This document shows positions 22,878 through 34,044 of a stretch of 64,000 nt of DNA, in pieces. Origin of the DNA: Diploptera punctata. Lineage: Eukaryota; Arthropoda; Insecta; Blattodea; Blaberidae. The stretch's first letter is position 1, and each line of letters starts with the position of its first letter. The stretch is taken from positions 114,501 to 178,500 of the forward strand of contig JASPKZ010005705.1 of assembly GCA_030220185.1 (NCBI GenBank), read 5' to 3'. A model generated the notes under the pieces. That model was not told the origin of the DNA, did no database searches, and saw nothing but the letters and a program-made list of their open reading frames with translations. The translations under genes and the position numbers were made by a program.

Positions 22878-23295
22878 ACGAGTATTTGAGAATAAAGTTC
22901 TTAGGAAAATTTTTGGACCAAAGAGAGATGGACATACAGGTGAACGGAGAAGACTACATAACAGTTAGCTACATGATCTTTATAGGAAGCCAGATATAAT
23001 AAGAACAGTTAAGTCTCGTAGACTGCGATGGGCAGGGGATGTGGTACTAATGGGGAATGAAAGACGTGCATAAAAGCTTCTTGTAGGAAAACCAGAGGGA
23101 AAACGTCCAGTTGGTAGACCAAGAATGAGGTGGGAGAATAATATTTGAGGAAAGTAGAATATATAGGGAATGATTGGAAAACATTAGCTCAGGATGCGGA
23201 TGTATTGAGAGTTTATGTCGGCGCGGCTATGAACCTACGGGTTCGATAGTGCCAGTGAGTGAGTGAGTGAGTAAGTAAGTAAGTAAGTAAGTAAA
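22878..23295 (+). mobile_element. LINE-1 3' end with (GTGA/GTAA)n tail
   Basis: One of the longer copies. It shows GAGAATAAAGTTCTTAGG and GGACCAAAGAGAGATGGACA, the RLRWAG block, the GKRPVGRPRMRWEN block and the terminal ATGAACCTACGGGTTCG. It ends in about 9 GTGA/GTAA units. Stops are present. Confidence 0.75.
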
Positions 23296-23299
23296 TCTC

Positions 23300-23803
23300 A
23301 AAGTAATAATTTTTACATAACTTTTACTCAATATCCAATATATTTCATTCAATAAATCTTAAATATTCATAGCAACCTTGACAGTTTATATTTATGGAAC
23401 TAAGAAGGACTTTTCATTCTTCTTGTATTTTTCAATATTTACAAAGAGTTCACAATGTAGGAGAGAAAGTCGTAGTGAATAAAACTTGCAAAACACCCCA
23501 CGGCGCGCCGCGCTGCTTCATTCAGCTGTATAAAACGCAGAGGATATGAAAGTCTCAGAAGTAGTGGATTTCCCAGAATTTATTTGCACAATTTTAATGG
23601 CAGGTAAGGAATCCAAAACATACTAAATAAAACGGAGGAAAAATCGCCACTTCCATGTCGTTTCTTCTAATGTTTCTGCCAACTTGTGACCCTTTTTTTC
23701 AGGATTTGTTTCGATGCTGCGATATACGCATCTCAAAAAAAAAAAAAGTGAACAAACGGATTGTGCATTGTAGGGTTCTTATTATTATTATGCATAGAAT
23801 AAA
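23300..23803. other. Intronic, no feature recognised
   Basis: No coding or repeat evidence. A GC-rich GGCGCGCCGCGC word occurs at about 23502. Confidence 0.35.
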
Positions 23804-24300
23804 TGGTATATTACGATGCGAGGTTGGGAAATGGTTTTTATAGAAGCGAGGATTTTTTTTTTAATTTCCGAGATTCTGTAAAAACACTTCACAAACGTGC
23901 GTTGTACATTACATTTTGCGCGATGATGTTTGCAAAATAACAAATAATAGTAAAGTAATAACATCCTTGTTGGAAATGTTTGTGTTCATTATAAACAACT
24001 GACTAACGTTCACAGTGTGGGCAATGTTTATTAGTTGAGACTACAGCAGGCTGTGACAACAATCAGTCATAACATGGCGGCAATTACGCATTTATTGTTT
24101 ATATTGTTTCAAATAAAGTTAAGTTAATTTTAAATCCAGTGATTTGTTTCGTATAATGTATATTAACACTACCTTTTGGATACATTTTTTGTATATACAT
24201 TGTACGTAGCATACATAAAGGGCAGTGGTTTTACTTCTCGCACGAGATTTCTGATATGTAATATTATGGTATAGGTATTTTGGTTGGAAATCCCGAAACT
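23804..24300 (-). repeat. R650 repeat, copy B
   Basis: A reverse-oriented copy of the repeat at 1-637, sharing the CTTCACAAACGTGCGTTGTAC block (in broken form) and GTCACAGCCTGCTGTAGTC on the minus strand. It lacks the 118-bp insertion of copy A. Confidence 0.75.
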
Positions 24301-24454
24301 GACAAAAGCATAAATACAAGTTATAGGTCCAATACATTAAAAAAATTATTAATCTATGTAAATTACGTATACAAATAGCCATTCTTTTTATACACCAAAC
24401 ATAATGATAATAATGATGATGATGATGATGATAATAATAAAAATAATAATAATA

Positions 24455-24690
24455 ATAATTGGCACGAATGGGGAAAGAGGTGCATGGAAGCTTCTTGTTG
24501 GAAAACCAGAGAAAAAACGCCCAGTTGATAGACCAAGAATGAGGTGGGAGAATAACATTAACCATGATTTGAGGGAAGTAGATTATATAGAGGATAATTG
24601 GAAAACATCAGTTCATGATTGGAAGTACGGAGAGCTTAAGTCCGCGCGACCAAGAACCTACGGTTTCGATTATTGCCAGCGAGTTAGTTA
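24455..24690 (+). mobile_element. LINE-1 3' end
   Basis: One readable stretch gives NGERGAWKLLVGKPEKKRPV then DRPRMRWENNINHDLREVDY. It is preceded by an (ATG)n/(AAT)n run and ends near a TTATAAGAATAATA transition to AAT repeats. Confidence 0.75.
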
Positions 24691-24694
24691 TAAG

Positions 24695-24736
24695 AATAAT
24701 ACTAATAATAATAATAATAATAATAAGAATAATAAT

Positions 24737-24767
<31 letters not shown>

Positions 24768-25033
24768 AATTATGATAATAATAATTATAATAATAATAAT
24801 AATAATATAATAATTATAATAATGAATAATAATAATATTAATTATAATAATTATAATAATAATTATAATATTATAATAATAATAATAATAATAATAATTA
24901 TAATAATAATAATAATAATTATAATAATAATAATAATAATTATAATAATAATAATAATAATAATTATAATAATAATAATTATAATTATAATAATAATAAT
25001 TATAATAATAATAATAATTATTATAATAATAAT
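24695..25033. repeat. Long interrupted (AAT)n array
   Basis: About 340 bp of AAT with ATTATAAT interruptions. The long poly-Ile, poly-Asn and poly-Tyr frames here are artefacts. Confidence 0.97.
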
Positions 25034-25079
25034 CCCGATCCGATTGAGGGTCTTTCCACTTTTCAGCGGTTGCCCTTTT

Positions 25080-25386
25080 ACCAGCCGGCTGCTTGCCCTT
25101 CACATCCACATGTGTCAATCACAGAGGTAGATGATCAACAGCCAGTGTAGGGGGTGACATGTGGTTAGCATGTCGAGTCCCCAGCCGTTATAGCTGGTTC
25201 CTCAAACTGGAGCCGCTTACTTATTGTAGCTACCCAATTGCCTCACGAGTGCTGGGTGGGCACCGGTCCCATACTGGCGGAAATACCATGAGAAAATTCT
25301 TCCCCCATGGAGACTCGAACCAGCGCACAGTCCCGGAGCTCTGAGCCAAGGCTTCCGACCTGAACCGCGCGGCTACGGCGCGGGAC
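25080..25386 (-). mobile_element. SINE-B, most complete head
   Basis: The minus strand starts CCCGCGCCGTAGCCGCGCGG, then GGTTCAGGTCGGAAGCC. The B box is GCTGGTTCGAGTCTCCATGG. The body matches the other SINE-B copies (GGGACCGGTGCCCACC, GGGGACTCGACATGC). This copy supplies the 5' end missing from the copies at 8985, 13990 and 35335. Confidence 0.8.
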
Positions 25387-25802
25387 CGTATAATAATTAC
25401 TAATAATTAGAATATAAGAATATGAGGAGGAGAAGAAGAAGAAGAATAAGGAGGAGAAGAAGAGAAGGAGAAGATAGAAGAAAGGGGGAAGGAGAAGCAG
25501 GAGAAGAGAAGAAGAAGTAAAGAATAATAATAAATATAAAAATAATAAATGAAGTAAAATGAAATAAAAATAATAATAAAATAAGAATAATATAATAAGA
25601 AGAATCATAATAAAATGAATGATATAATAATAGAATTATAGAAAGAATTAAATAAGAAGAAAATGAATTAGATGAAGAATGAAAAATATAATTATTATAA
25701 TACTTATGATAATAATAATATAATAATAGTAAAGAATCATAAAAAATAATATAATATACTATAAAATAATAATTATAAATTATTATAATAATAATATAAT
25801 AA
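25387..25802. repeat. Degenerate AAT/GAA-rich DNA
   Basis: Mixed GAAGAAG and AATAAT words, much less regular than the neighbouring arrays. Confidence 0.85.
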
Positions 25803-26900
25803 TATAGTATGTTGTATCTTAGTGGAATTAACCCTTTTAACTATCAGTATACAAAAACAGCCCGTTATATAGAGCCATACACGATGACCACACAAACATT
25901 GACACAACCACTCAAAAAGGCGGAAGGCTGGCCACATCCGGCAGAAAAGAAAGAATTAATGTGGTGCGACATTGAGAATCGAACAACTACAAATAAAAAA
26001 TATTCAACTGATGGCAGTAAATTCCAAGGAATGGTAGGGGCTGCTGATAGTTATCTTAAAAAAACGGAAAATTAGAGCATTTCCAATTAAAAGGTCAAAA
26101 CTGTCCAATCGTTGCTTCAATAATCAAGCTGGAACAGATAGGAATTCTTAAAGCTCTAGAATCAATACCATCAATTGCACAAAATCAGCTCTGAAAAAAG
26201 TTTTGTTGCAGTTTATAGCAGATAGTCAAGTTACTCTCGACTCCTGATTAAAAACAACTTCAAACAGGGATATATCCTATCAAAATAAGACAAAACAATA
26301 GCAAACTCAGGGAACAAAATGGATAGTACATTTCGGCTGGATAAAATCACATGTTGGAATTATGGGAATGAAATGGCAGATCAATTGGCACACACAAGCG
26401 GCAACAGAAACCAGCGTAACCGTAGAATAGTATGCAAACATACCGAAATCATCAATAGTTGCCCAAGTAAAAGAAGCACGGAACCATTAAATGGCAGCCC
26501 GAATGGGGACAACGCCGATAAGGAGCCACTGTAGAAGTTCTTCCCCTCAGTGCCGAGCCCGATTCCCCCTTTCCTGTGCAAATAACTCCAGCATTTTCTG
26601 AAATGGTACTTGGTCATGGCACAAATAACTCCCCTCTTTACGTCTGGCCTATTCAACCCCCGCAACCTGTCCATGTAGAAACAGCAATTCAAAAGTAGAG
26701 ACATCTCCTTTATATTGTGAATTGCCGCAGCGATTCTAGAACTGAAGTTGGAAAGAAGAAAAAGCAGCAAGAAGGAGGAACAGGGCTGGGGCGGAGAAAG
26801 ACCTGAAGCACCAAAGAGGGAAGACAGTGCAATAAAATAGAGAAAAAACAAGAGGGTACGAAAAGGAGGGAGGAACAAAGGGACGAAGAGAAAAAAACAG
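25803..26900 (+). mobile_element. LINE 3' half with RNase H, unit copy 1
   Basis: Translates in pieces to YTKTARYIEPYTMTTQTL and STDGSKFQGMVGAA (the RNase H first Asp in TDGS). Also seen are W-KSHV-and-GNEMADQLAH, the C-terminal RNase H motif. It is about 85-90 percent alike by eye to 28050-29110 but has many one-base duplications that break every frame. This is the C-terminal part of an R1/I-type non-LTR element. Confidence 0.75.
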
Positions 26901-27365
26901 GTGTGAAAACAAAAACCAAAGAGGGGAGGGGTAGGTAAGGGTAGGGTGTAGGAGGTGTGGGGGGTGAGGGGAGGAGGGAAGAGGACGACGGGGAAGGGGC
27001 AGGGGAAAAAAAAAAAGAAAGGAAAAAAAAAAGAGAAGAAGAGAATAATAAGGAGAAGAAGAAGAAGAAGAAAGAAGGAAGGAGAAAAAAGAAGAATAAG
27101 AAAGGAGAATAGGAAGAAGAAGAAGAAGAAGGAGAAGAAGGAAGAATAAGAAGAAGCAGGATAATGAAGCAGAAGAAGAATAAGAAGAATGAGAAGAAGA
27201 GAAGAGTAAGAAGAGGAGAAGAAAAGAAGAGAAGGAGAATATTAAGAAGAGTAAGAGGAGGAAGAAGAGAAGGAAGAGGAGGAAGACGAAGTACGTGGAG
27301 GAAGAAGAGAGAAGTAATAAGAAGGAGAATAAGACGAAGAGGAAGTGGAAGAAGAAGAGAGGATT
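26901..27365 (+). repeat. Polypurine tract, GGGGAGG then GAA-rich
   Basis: About 460 bp nearly free of pyrimidines on the plus strand. It begins G-rich, then runs as irregular GAAGAA and GAGGAA. Lys/Arg/Glu-rich frames here are artefacts. Confidence 0.93.
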
Positions 27366-27502
27366 AGTATTATTATAATACTAATTTAAAATAATAATTT
27401 AATAATAATAATTAGTAATTAATATAATAATAAGGTATAATAATAATAATAATTATATAATGATAATAATATAATAATAATTATAATAATAATAATAATA
27501 AT

Positions 27503-27544
<42 letters not shown>

Positions 27545-27568
27545 TATAATAATAATAATAATTATAAC
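27366..27568. repeat. (AAT)n array
   Basis: Interrupted AAT repeat joining the purine tract to the second LINE unit. Confidence 0.95.
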
Positions 27569-29110
27569 AATGAGGCAGAAAATTACGCAAATACTGACAT
27601 AAGAAAAATAGAATTATGGACTAACAATAACAAAATCACATTCAATGAATCCAAGTCCACAGCAATGTTAATATCAAGAAAAGGGACCTCCATTAATAAA
27701 AATATCAGTGTATACGTCAACCATGAACGCATTAAACAAGTTCAAGAAATGAAATATCTAGGAATCCACTTTAATTGCAAACTAAGCTTTGATAAACACA
27801 TTGAGATAACAACTAACAAGGCTATGAGTCTAATGAACATGTTAAGAAGGGCAGCTAGATTGCAGTGGGGACTGGGACATAAAGCATTAAGGACTATATA
27901 CAATGGAGCAATCTTGCCTATGTAAACATATGGGGCCCAAATATGGTGAGGAGAAGAATTAAGAAAAACAAAAAAAATTTAAAAAAGTTGAAGAGGGTTC
28001 AAAGAATTATAAATGTCACCATAGCCAAAGCCTATAAAACATTCCATATGAAGTATCTTGTATCTTAGCTGGAATTAACCCATAACTATCAGTATACAAA
28101 AACAGCCCAGTTATATAGAGCCATACACGATGACCACACAAACATTGACGCACCACTCAAAAAGGAGGAGTGGCCACATCCGGCAGAAAGAATTAATGTG
28201 GGCGACATTGAAGAATCGAAACAACTACAAAATAAAAATATACACTGATGGCAGTAAATTTCAAGGAATGGTAGGGGCTGCTGCAGTTATCTTGAAAAAC
28301 GGAAAATTAGAGCATACAATAAAAGCCAAACTGTCCAATCGTTGCTCAAATAATCAAGCTGAACAGATAGGAATTCTTAAAGCTCTAGAAGCAATATCAT
28401 CAATTGACCAAAACAGCTCTGAAAAAAGTTTGTTGCAGTTTATACAGATAGTGAAGTTACTCTCGACCTAATTAAAAACAACTTCAAACAGGGATATATC
28501 ATATCAAAAATAAGACAAACAATAGCAAAACTCAGGGAACAAATTGGATAGTACATTTCGGCTGGATAAAATCACATGTTGGAATTTATGGGAATGAAAT
28601 GGCAGATCAATTGGCAAAACAAGCTGCAACAGAAACCAGCGTACACCGCAGAATATACAAAAATACCCAATCATCAATAGTGCCCAAGTAAAAGAAGAAG
28701 GAACCATTAAATGACAGAACGAATGGGACAACGCAGATAAAGGAGCCACATGTAAGAAGGTTTTCCCATCAGTCAGAGACAGATTAAAACTTAAATGTGA
28801 AATAAACTCCAGAATTTTCTGAAATGGTAACTGGTCATGGAAAAAATAAATCACATCTTTATCGTATTGGAATATTAAACAACGCAACCTGTCCATGTAG
28901 AAGAAGCAATTCAAAATGTAGAAATCTCCTTTATAATTGTGAATTGCAGCAGGCTTCTAGACATAAGTTGGAAAGAAGAAATCAGCAAAGAAGGAGGAAC
29001 ATGGCTGGGGACGAGAAAGACCGAAGACACAAAGAGGTAAGACAGGTAAAAAGGAGATAAAAACAAGAGTGTGACGAAAAGGAGGGAGGAACAAGGGACG
29101 AAGAGAAAAA
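27569..29110 (+). mobile_element. LINE 3' half (RT end, RNase H, CCHC-like), unit copy 2
   Basis: Frames give MKYLGIHFNCKLSFDKHIEI then LRRAARLQWGLGHKALRTIY (RT thumb). Next come IYTDGSKFQGMVGAAAVILK and NQAEQIGILKALEA (RNase H core). Then come GWIKSHVGIYGNEMADQLAK and a terminal GILNNATCPC-R zinc-knuckle-like end. This is the best copy, but several frameshifts remain. The order matches R1/I-group non-LTR elements. Confidence 0.8.
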
Positions 29111-29780
29111 AAAACAGGTGAAACAAAAACCAAAGAGGGGAGGGGAGGGAAGGGAAGGGGAGCGGAGGGGAGGGGGGGGAGGGGAGGCAGGGAAGAGGAC
29201 GACGGGAAGGGGGCAGGCGGAAAAAAAAAGGAGAGAAGGAGAAGAAGAAGAAGAAGAGGAGAAGAAGAAGAAGGAGAAGAAGAAGAGAAGAAGGAGAAGA
29301 AGAAGAAGAAGGAGAAGAAGAAGAAGAAGGAGGAGAAGAAGAAAGAAGAAGAAGAAGGGAGAAGAAGAAGAAGAAGAAGGAGAAGAAGGAGAAGAAGAAG
29401 GAGAAGAAGAAGAAGAAGAAGAAGAAGAAGAAGAAGAAGAAGAAGAAGAAGGAGATAAGGAGAAGAAGAAGAAGAAGAAGTAGGAGAAGAAGAAGAGGAG
29501 AAGAAGAGAAGAAGAAGAAGAAGGAGAAGAAGAAGAAGAAGAAGGAGAAGAAGAAGAAGAAGAAGAAGGAGAAGAAGAAGAAGGAGAAGAAGAAGGAAGA
29601 AGAAGAAGAAGAAGAAGAAGAAGAAGAAGAAGAAGAAGAAGGAGAATATAAGAAGGAGAAGAAGAAGAGTAAGGAGAAGAATGAGAAGAAGAAGAAGAAG
29701 TAGAAGAAGACGAAGGAGAAGAAGAAGAAGAAGACGAAGGAGAAGAAGAAGAAGAAGACTAGTGAGAAGAAGAAGAAGAA
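29111..29780 (+). repeat. Long (GAA)n/(GAAGGA)n polypurine tract
   Basis: About 650 bp of almost pure purine on the plus strand, GGGGAGG-rich at first and then GAA with GGA interruptions. It lies on the sense strand of the SIAH-like intron. Such tracts can form triplex or sticky DNA; formation here is inference. Confidence 0.95.
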
Positions 29781-30110
29781 TACTAATTATATAATAATAA
29801 TATACTAATTATTCATAAAATCTAATTATAAAATAATAATAATATAATACTAATTATAATGATAATAATACTAATTATAATGATAAGAGTACTAATTATA
29901 ATGATAATAATAATAATAAATAATAATAATAATAATAATAATAAATAATAATAATAATGATAATAATAATTATAATAATAATAATTATAATAATTATAAT
30001 AATAATAATAATTATAATAATAATAATAATAATTATAATAATAATAATAATAATTATAATAATTATAATAATAATTATTATTATTATTATTATTATTATT
30101 GTTATTATTA
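29781..30110. repeat. (AAT)n array
   Basis: Interrupted AAT repeat ending in a short (ATT)n run at about 30076-30105. Confidence 0.95.
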
Positions 30111-30743
30111 TAGTATAATGGTTTAATATTTTTAGGGAAAATAAATCAATGGTGACAATATAATAATTTAAAAACGTTTTTCTTGTTTTTTGTTATATGA
30201 TTTATTGTAATTTTAATTATATTATTGTATTAATTTAAAAATCATCATAAAGACATTCTCGGTATAAAATTCAATAATCCCTTATTAATTATTAATCTAC
30301 GACTACTCAAAATAAAGTAAAATATTAAAATAAACAAATACCTTAGCAGGTGTCGTCGTTTTCAACTAGGTTATTTTTCTTAAAAACTATAGGGCTTTCA
30401 GAAACCGGCTTCCATCTTCAGCAGAAAAATGTGCTACTGACAGTTCTTAAAAATGTTAACTTAGTTGAGGACGATAGCAACTGCAAAGTAATTTTTATTT
30501 ATTTTAATATTTTAATTTATGATTATTCACCCCAACAGAATATTATTATGCATTTTATTTGTATTAACAATATTAATAGAATAATTGTAATATAATAAAA
30601 CATGTACCACAAATTAATTCATACACATTAAGCATGAAGATACTATTCAAACTAAAATTCAAGCAAATATAAATTTAAATTTAAATTTATTGTAAAAATT
30701 TCTAATGTCCGGCATTTCATGCTAAAATTAATTTTATTTCCAG
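30111..30743 (+). other. 3' end of the intron, single-copy-like
   Basis: AT-rich sequence with no repeat match in the window, ending in the acceptor TTTATTTCCAG. Confidence 0.5.
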
Positions 30744-31191
30744 ATTGTCAGAAGTTCAAGACCACGTGACACAAAATCATCCTTCAGCCACACTGCCCAC
30801 GACATCAGAGCGCGAAGGGGAGGTGAGCTGGGAATTATCTAACGCAGAGTGCTATCAGAATTCTCACCACGTGGTGTTCGCTTTTAACCACGTGTTTTTG
30901 TTCCACAAGCGATTTGATATACCTCAACGCAAACTGTGTCTAGCAGTACAGCAGTGGTGGGACTCAGGGGAAGAGCCCATAGTGTTTAGGTACGAGATAC
31001 ACATGGAGAAGCAATATGGTAAGCAAACAGCTGTCCTCAGCTCTACTATACACGCGGAGAGCGAGGACATCGACCAAATATTTGTCACAGGAGAGAGCTT
31101 GAGGATAGATTTTGATATGCTTATGAATTTTGTGAAAGGCACGAGGACCCTGCGTTTGAGAGCGATTTCAACAAATATCCTCATGGAGTGA
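30744..31191 (+). CDS. SIAH/Sina-like E3 ligase, exon 2
   Basis: Base 30744 completes codon 136; residues 137-284 follow and end in TGA at 31189. H143 and H148 (in EVQDHVTQNH) complete the second SIAH zinc finger begun by C123 and C131 in exon 1. The remaining ~130 residues align in layout with the SIAH substrate-binding domain: a GEVSW block where SIAH1 has GAVDW, then NHVFLFHKRFD, EEPIVFRYEIHM and a C-terminal TLRLRAIS where SIAH has GNLGINVTIS. Overall similarity in this half is low, so substrates cannot be inferred from SIAH1. There is no frameshift or internal stop, which argues for an intact gene. Confidence 0.88.
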
Positions 31192-31403
31192 CAGTTACGT
31201 TACGTGCGTGAAGGCAGAAGACATTGCATTATGAACGTTGGCTCATGCTGCGTTGCGTTACGTTGCGTTAAGACGGCAAGTTACATGCACAATTTGAGTA
31301 AGTGTATCATGATCAACGTTCATTGACGTTTACGTTAAGACGAAATATGGTAATTAGACATATTGCAGTACTTACAATCTTTTCTATTTCTTTCCAAATA
31401 ACT
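31192..31403 (+). other. Probable 3' UTR of the SIAH-like gene
   Basis: Sequence after the stop contains repeated GTTACGTTACGTG and GCGTTGCGTTACG words. No AATAAA signal was seen before the LINE-1 fragment at 31404, so the cleavage site is unknown. Confidence 0.4.
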
Positions 31404-32010
31404 TACTAACCAACTAACTCACTGGCACTATCGAACCCGTAGGTTCATGGCCGCACGGACATAAGCTCGTCGTACATCCCTATCCTGAGCTAATGTTTTC
31501 CGATCATTCCCTGTATAATCCACTTCCCTCAAATCATAGTTAATATTACTCTCCCACCTCATTCTTGGTCTACCAACTGGGCGTTTTTCCTTTGGTTTTC
31601 CTACAAAAAGCTTCCATGCGCCTCTTTCATTCCCACCGTGCCACATGTCCTGCCCATCGCAATCTACATGAGTTAACTGTTCTTATTGTATCTGGCTTCC
31701 TATAAATACAATGTTGCTCACTGTTTAGTAGTCTTCTCCATTCACCTGTCTGTTCATCTCTCTTTGGTCCAAAAATTTTCCTAAAAACTTTATTCTCAAA
31801 TACTTGTAATCTCCTTTCCTCCCATAAAGTAAGAGTTCATGTTTTGCATCAATATAACTGGTAGAATAATAGTTTTATATTTTTTCAGTTTAACGTTTTT
31901 TGAAAGGAGTTGGGACGACATGAGTCCCTGCAATGCATAATAGCACGCATTTCCAGAATTGAGCCTACGTTTAATTTCTTTGTGCATCTCATTCCTATTT
32001 GTGATTATTG
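31404..32010 (-). mobile_element. LINE-1 3' end
   Basis: Minus-strand frame gives NERGAWKLFVGKPKEKRPVG then RPRMRWESNINYDLREVDYT, ending AAMNLRVR. Upstream on that strand lies the RDEQTGEWRR and ENKVFRKIF region. The tail is (GTTA/GTTG)n. This is among the best-preserved LINE-1 ends. Confidence 0.78.
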
Positions 32011-32919
32011 TTTTATTATTATTTATTGTTTTATTTTTATTTAATTAATATATATGGAAGAGTTTAACTTACATTAGTCCTAACAATGAAAACATCCACT
32101 GGATAGAAGATTATAACATCTGAATTGCGTACATTTGGCAAAAATGTACAACGAAATTGTTGAACCGTGTGTATTTAATTAATATTAACAACACAAACAC
32201 ACTTTCTAGAAGAGAAAACAAAAATAGTAATGATTCCTCTGGAAGAGATAATGAAAGACTAAACTATATTTATGTAATAGAGGCAGAAGAGTTAGGAAAA
32301 AGTTGGAAGAAAATCAAATCATTGGCAAAACATATACGCTGAAGTGCATTCATTAAGCCCCTATGATCCCTAAAGGAGTAAAATTATACTAGTACTCACT
32401 TTTGTATTAAACAACCTTAGACTATACATTTACATATTATATAATCATAGTTTGGACACGAAAGGGGTGAAAACAAATAAGCATTCCAGTAAGAAGCATA
32501 GATTGGATCCCAAATGTGAAGAGAAAAGAAGGAAGACATAAGAGGGCATGAATGGAGGAAAATATGGAAATTATGAAGATTGGATATCTCCAGGAGGGTG
32601 AATGGGAATACAGAGATGACTGGAGGAAGGGAAAAAAAGTATCATTTGGCACAGGAATGTGTTTTAAACATTCAATTTTAAATACGAGTGATTTACGTAC
32701 TAAGGCATTGGATAAGTAATAGCAACACTGTTGTAAATCAGCGATCTTAGTGGTGAACATTGTAACTTTTGTAGTATGTTGTTGAGCAGTTTCTATTGTA
32801 TAAATTTATAATATTGAAAGTCTCGAAATATAAATATTTTGTGAATACATTCACAGTTTCTCACATGTACTAAGTAATACCGCCCTAAAAAGATTTTCAG
32901 TAGAATTTGTTTAGGTCAT
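32011..32919. other. Intergenic with weak LINE-like trace
   Basis: At 32520-32650 a GRHKRA-like and DDWRKGKK-like reading resembles a LINE C-terminal end, related to 52430-52600. Nothing else is supported. Confidence 0.3.
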
Positions 32920-33715
32920 GAATGAATGGCAAGAACAAAGAACAAATTAATATAAATAGTGTATTGACAACTCTGCTTTCTGCAGACGATCAAGTAATAA
33001 TGACAGCATCAGAAAATGCTTTACGACAATTCCATTATACATTAAATAATATATCTCTAAAATACAATTTAATAATATCTACATCTAAAACAAAAATATT
33101 AGCTCTGAAAGGAAAATGAGCAATGTAAACAAATATAGTGATACACAATGTAATTATAGACCAAGTTCAGAATTTTAATTATTTGGGATGCCATTTAGGT
33201 AATGCTAGAAATTTAGATAAACATACTAAAATAGAACGATTCAATTATCTATGTGGCACAATTAAACGCACTTTATTGAATAAAACTAGAAAATAAACTA
33301 TTTTAAAATTTTACAAAGTATTGGCAGTTCCATCTCTTATCTATGGATGTGAAACCTGGACATTAACAAAGGCAGATAGTAAAAAAATAGAGGCTGCAGA
33401 AATGAATATGTTGAGAGCAATAGCAGGATACCAAAGGACCGATAAAAAGAAAAACGAATATATAAGAACAGGACTTAATATATTTAATCTCTGTGAAAGA
33501 ATAAAATACTATCAAAATGCTTATCTTCAGCACGTATTACGAATGAATGAACAGCGCATACCAAGAAGAATGTATAATTATAAACCAAAAGGGAGAAGAT
33601 TGTTGGGAAGACCATCGAAGAGATGGAAGGACCAATTCGACCTATAATGTGATCGGAACAGGCCATTGGGCTTAATACTTGTTGTTTATGATGATGATTT
33701 GTTTAGAAGGTGGAA
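32920..33715 (+). mobile_element. LINE-2 RT fragment and 3' end
   Basis: First piece: LTTLLSADDQVIMTASENAL, with SADD in place of YADD. After stops comes KVLAVPSLIYGCETWTLTKA, then KYYQNAYLQHVLRMNEQRIP and YNYKPKGRRLLGRPSKRWKD. The end is GGAACAGGCCATTGGGCTTA followed by ATGATGATG. It is inactive. Confidence 0.8.
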
Positions 33716-34044
33716 TTGTACACGAACATCCACCAAATTCACCGGACATGAGCATCACTAAAACTTATTCTCAAAAGATCAAAGAACCTCTAACGAGCCA
33801 ATCAAGAGTTGATATCCAGAAATGGTGCTGAAGATGGAGTTCGCCATCTTCCAAGGATTTTGGCAACGTGATTTACTTGGCAGGAGATTACGTATAAATG
33901 AATTTCGTAATGTCAAAAGTAACCTAAATAATATATGTGATATTATAGCAGTGTTGCCATTACTTATCGAATGCGTTAGTGAACAGAAAATGATAAACGA
34001 TAAAAGGAAACAATAAAATAGTTGGAATTATTCATGTAACTACT

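Larger units (their letters stand above)
17082..30743 (+). other. Intron of the SIAH-like gene, 13.66 kb
   Basis: Donor GTAAAT at 17082 and acceptor TTTTATTTCCAG ending at 30743. Both are canonical and the codon AG|A rejoins in frame as arginine 136. The intron is almost entirely repeats: LINE fragments, four SINE-A pieces, SINE-B, a fold-back element, an R650 copy, (AAT)n arrays and polypurine (GAA)n tracts. The repeats inside it run in both orientations. Confidence 0.88.

Noticed and set aside
23655..23843. 62-codon frame in the SIAH-like intron
   Set aside because: Runs into an A-rich stretch and the R650 copy; no support as an exon.
24404..25130. Long poly-Ile, poly-Asn and poly-Tyr frames
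   Set aside because: Translations of the (AAT)n array in different frames; no coding signal.
26955..29483. Lys/Arg/Glu-rich frames resembling nuclear proteins
   Set aside because: Translations of GAA and GGA polypurine tracts.
24695..30110. CRISPR-like array in the repeat-rich intron
   Set aside because: The repeats are simple trinucleotide arrays with no direct-repeat/spacer structure; the sequence is clearly eukaryotic.
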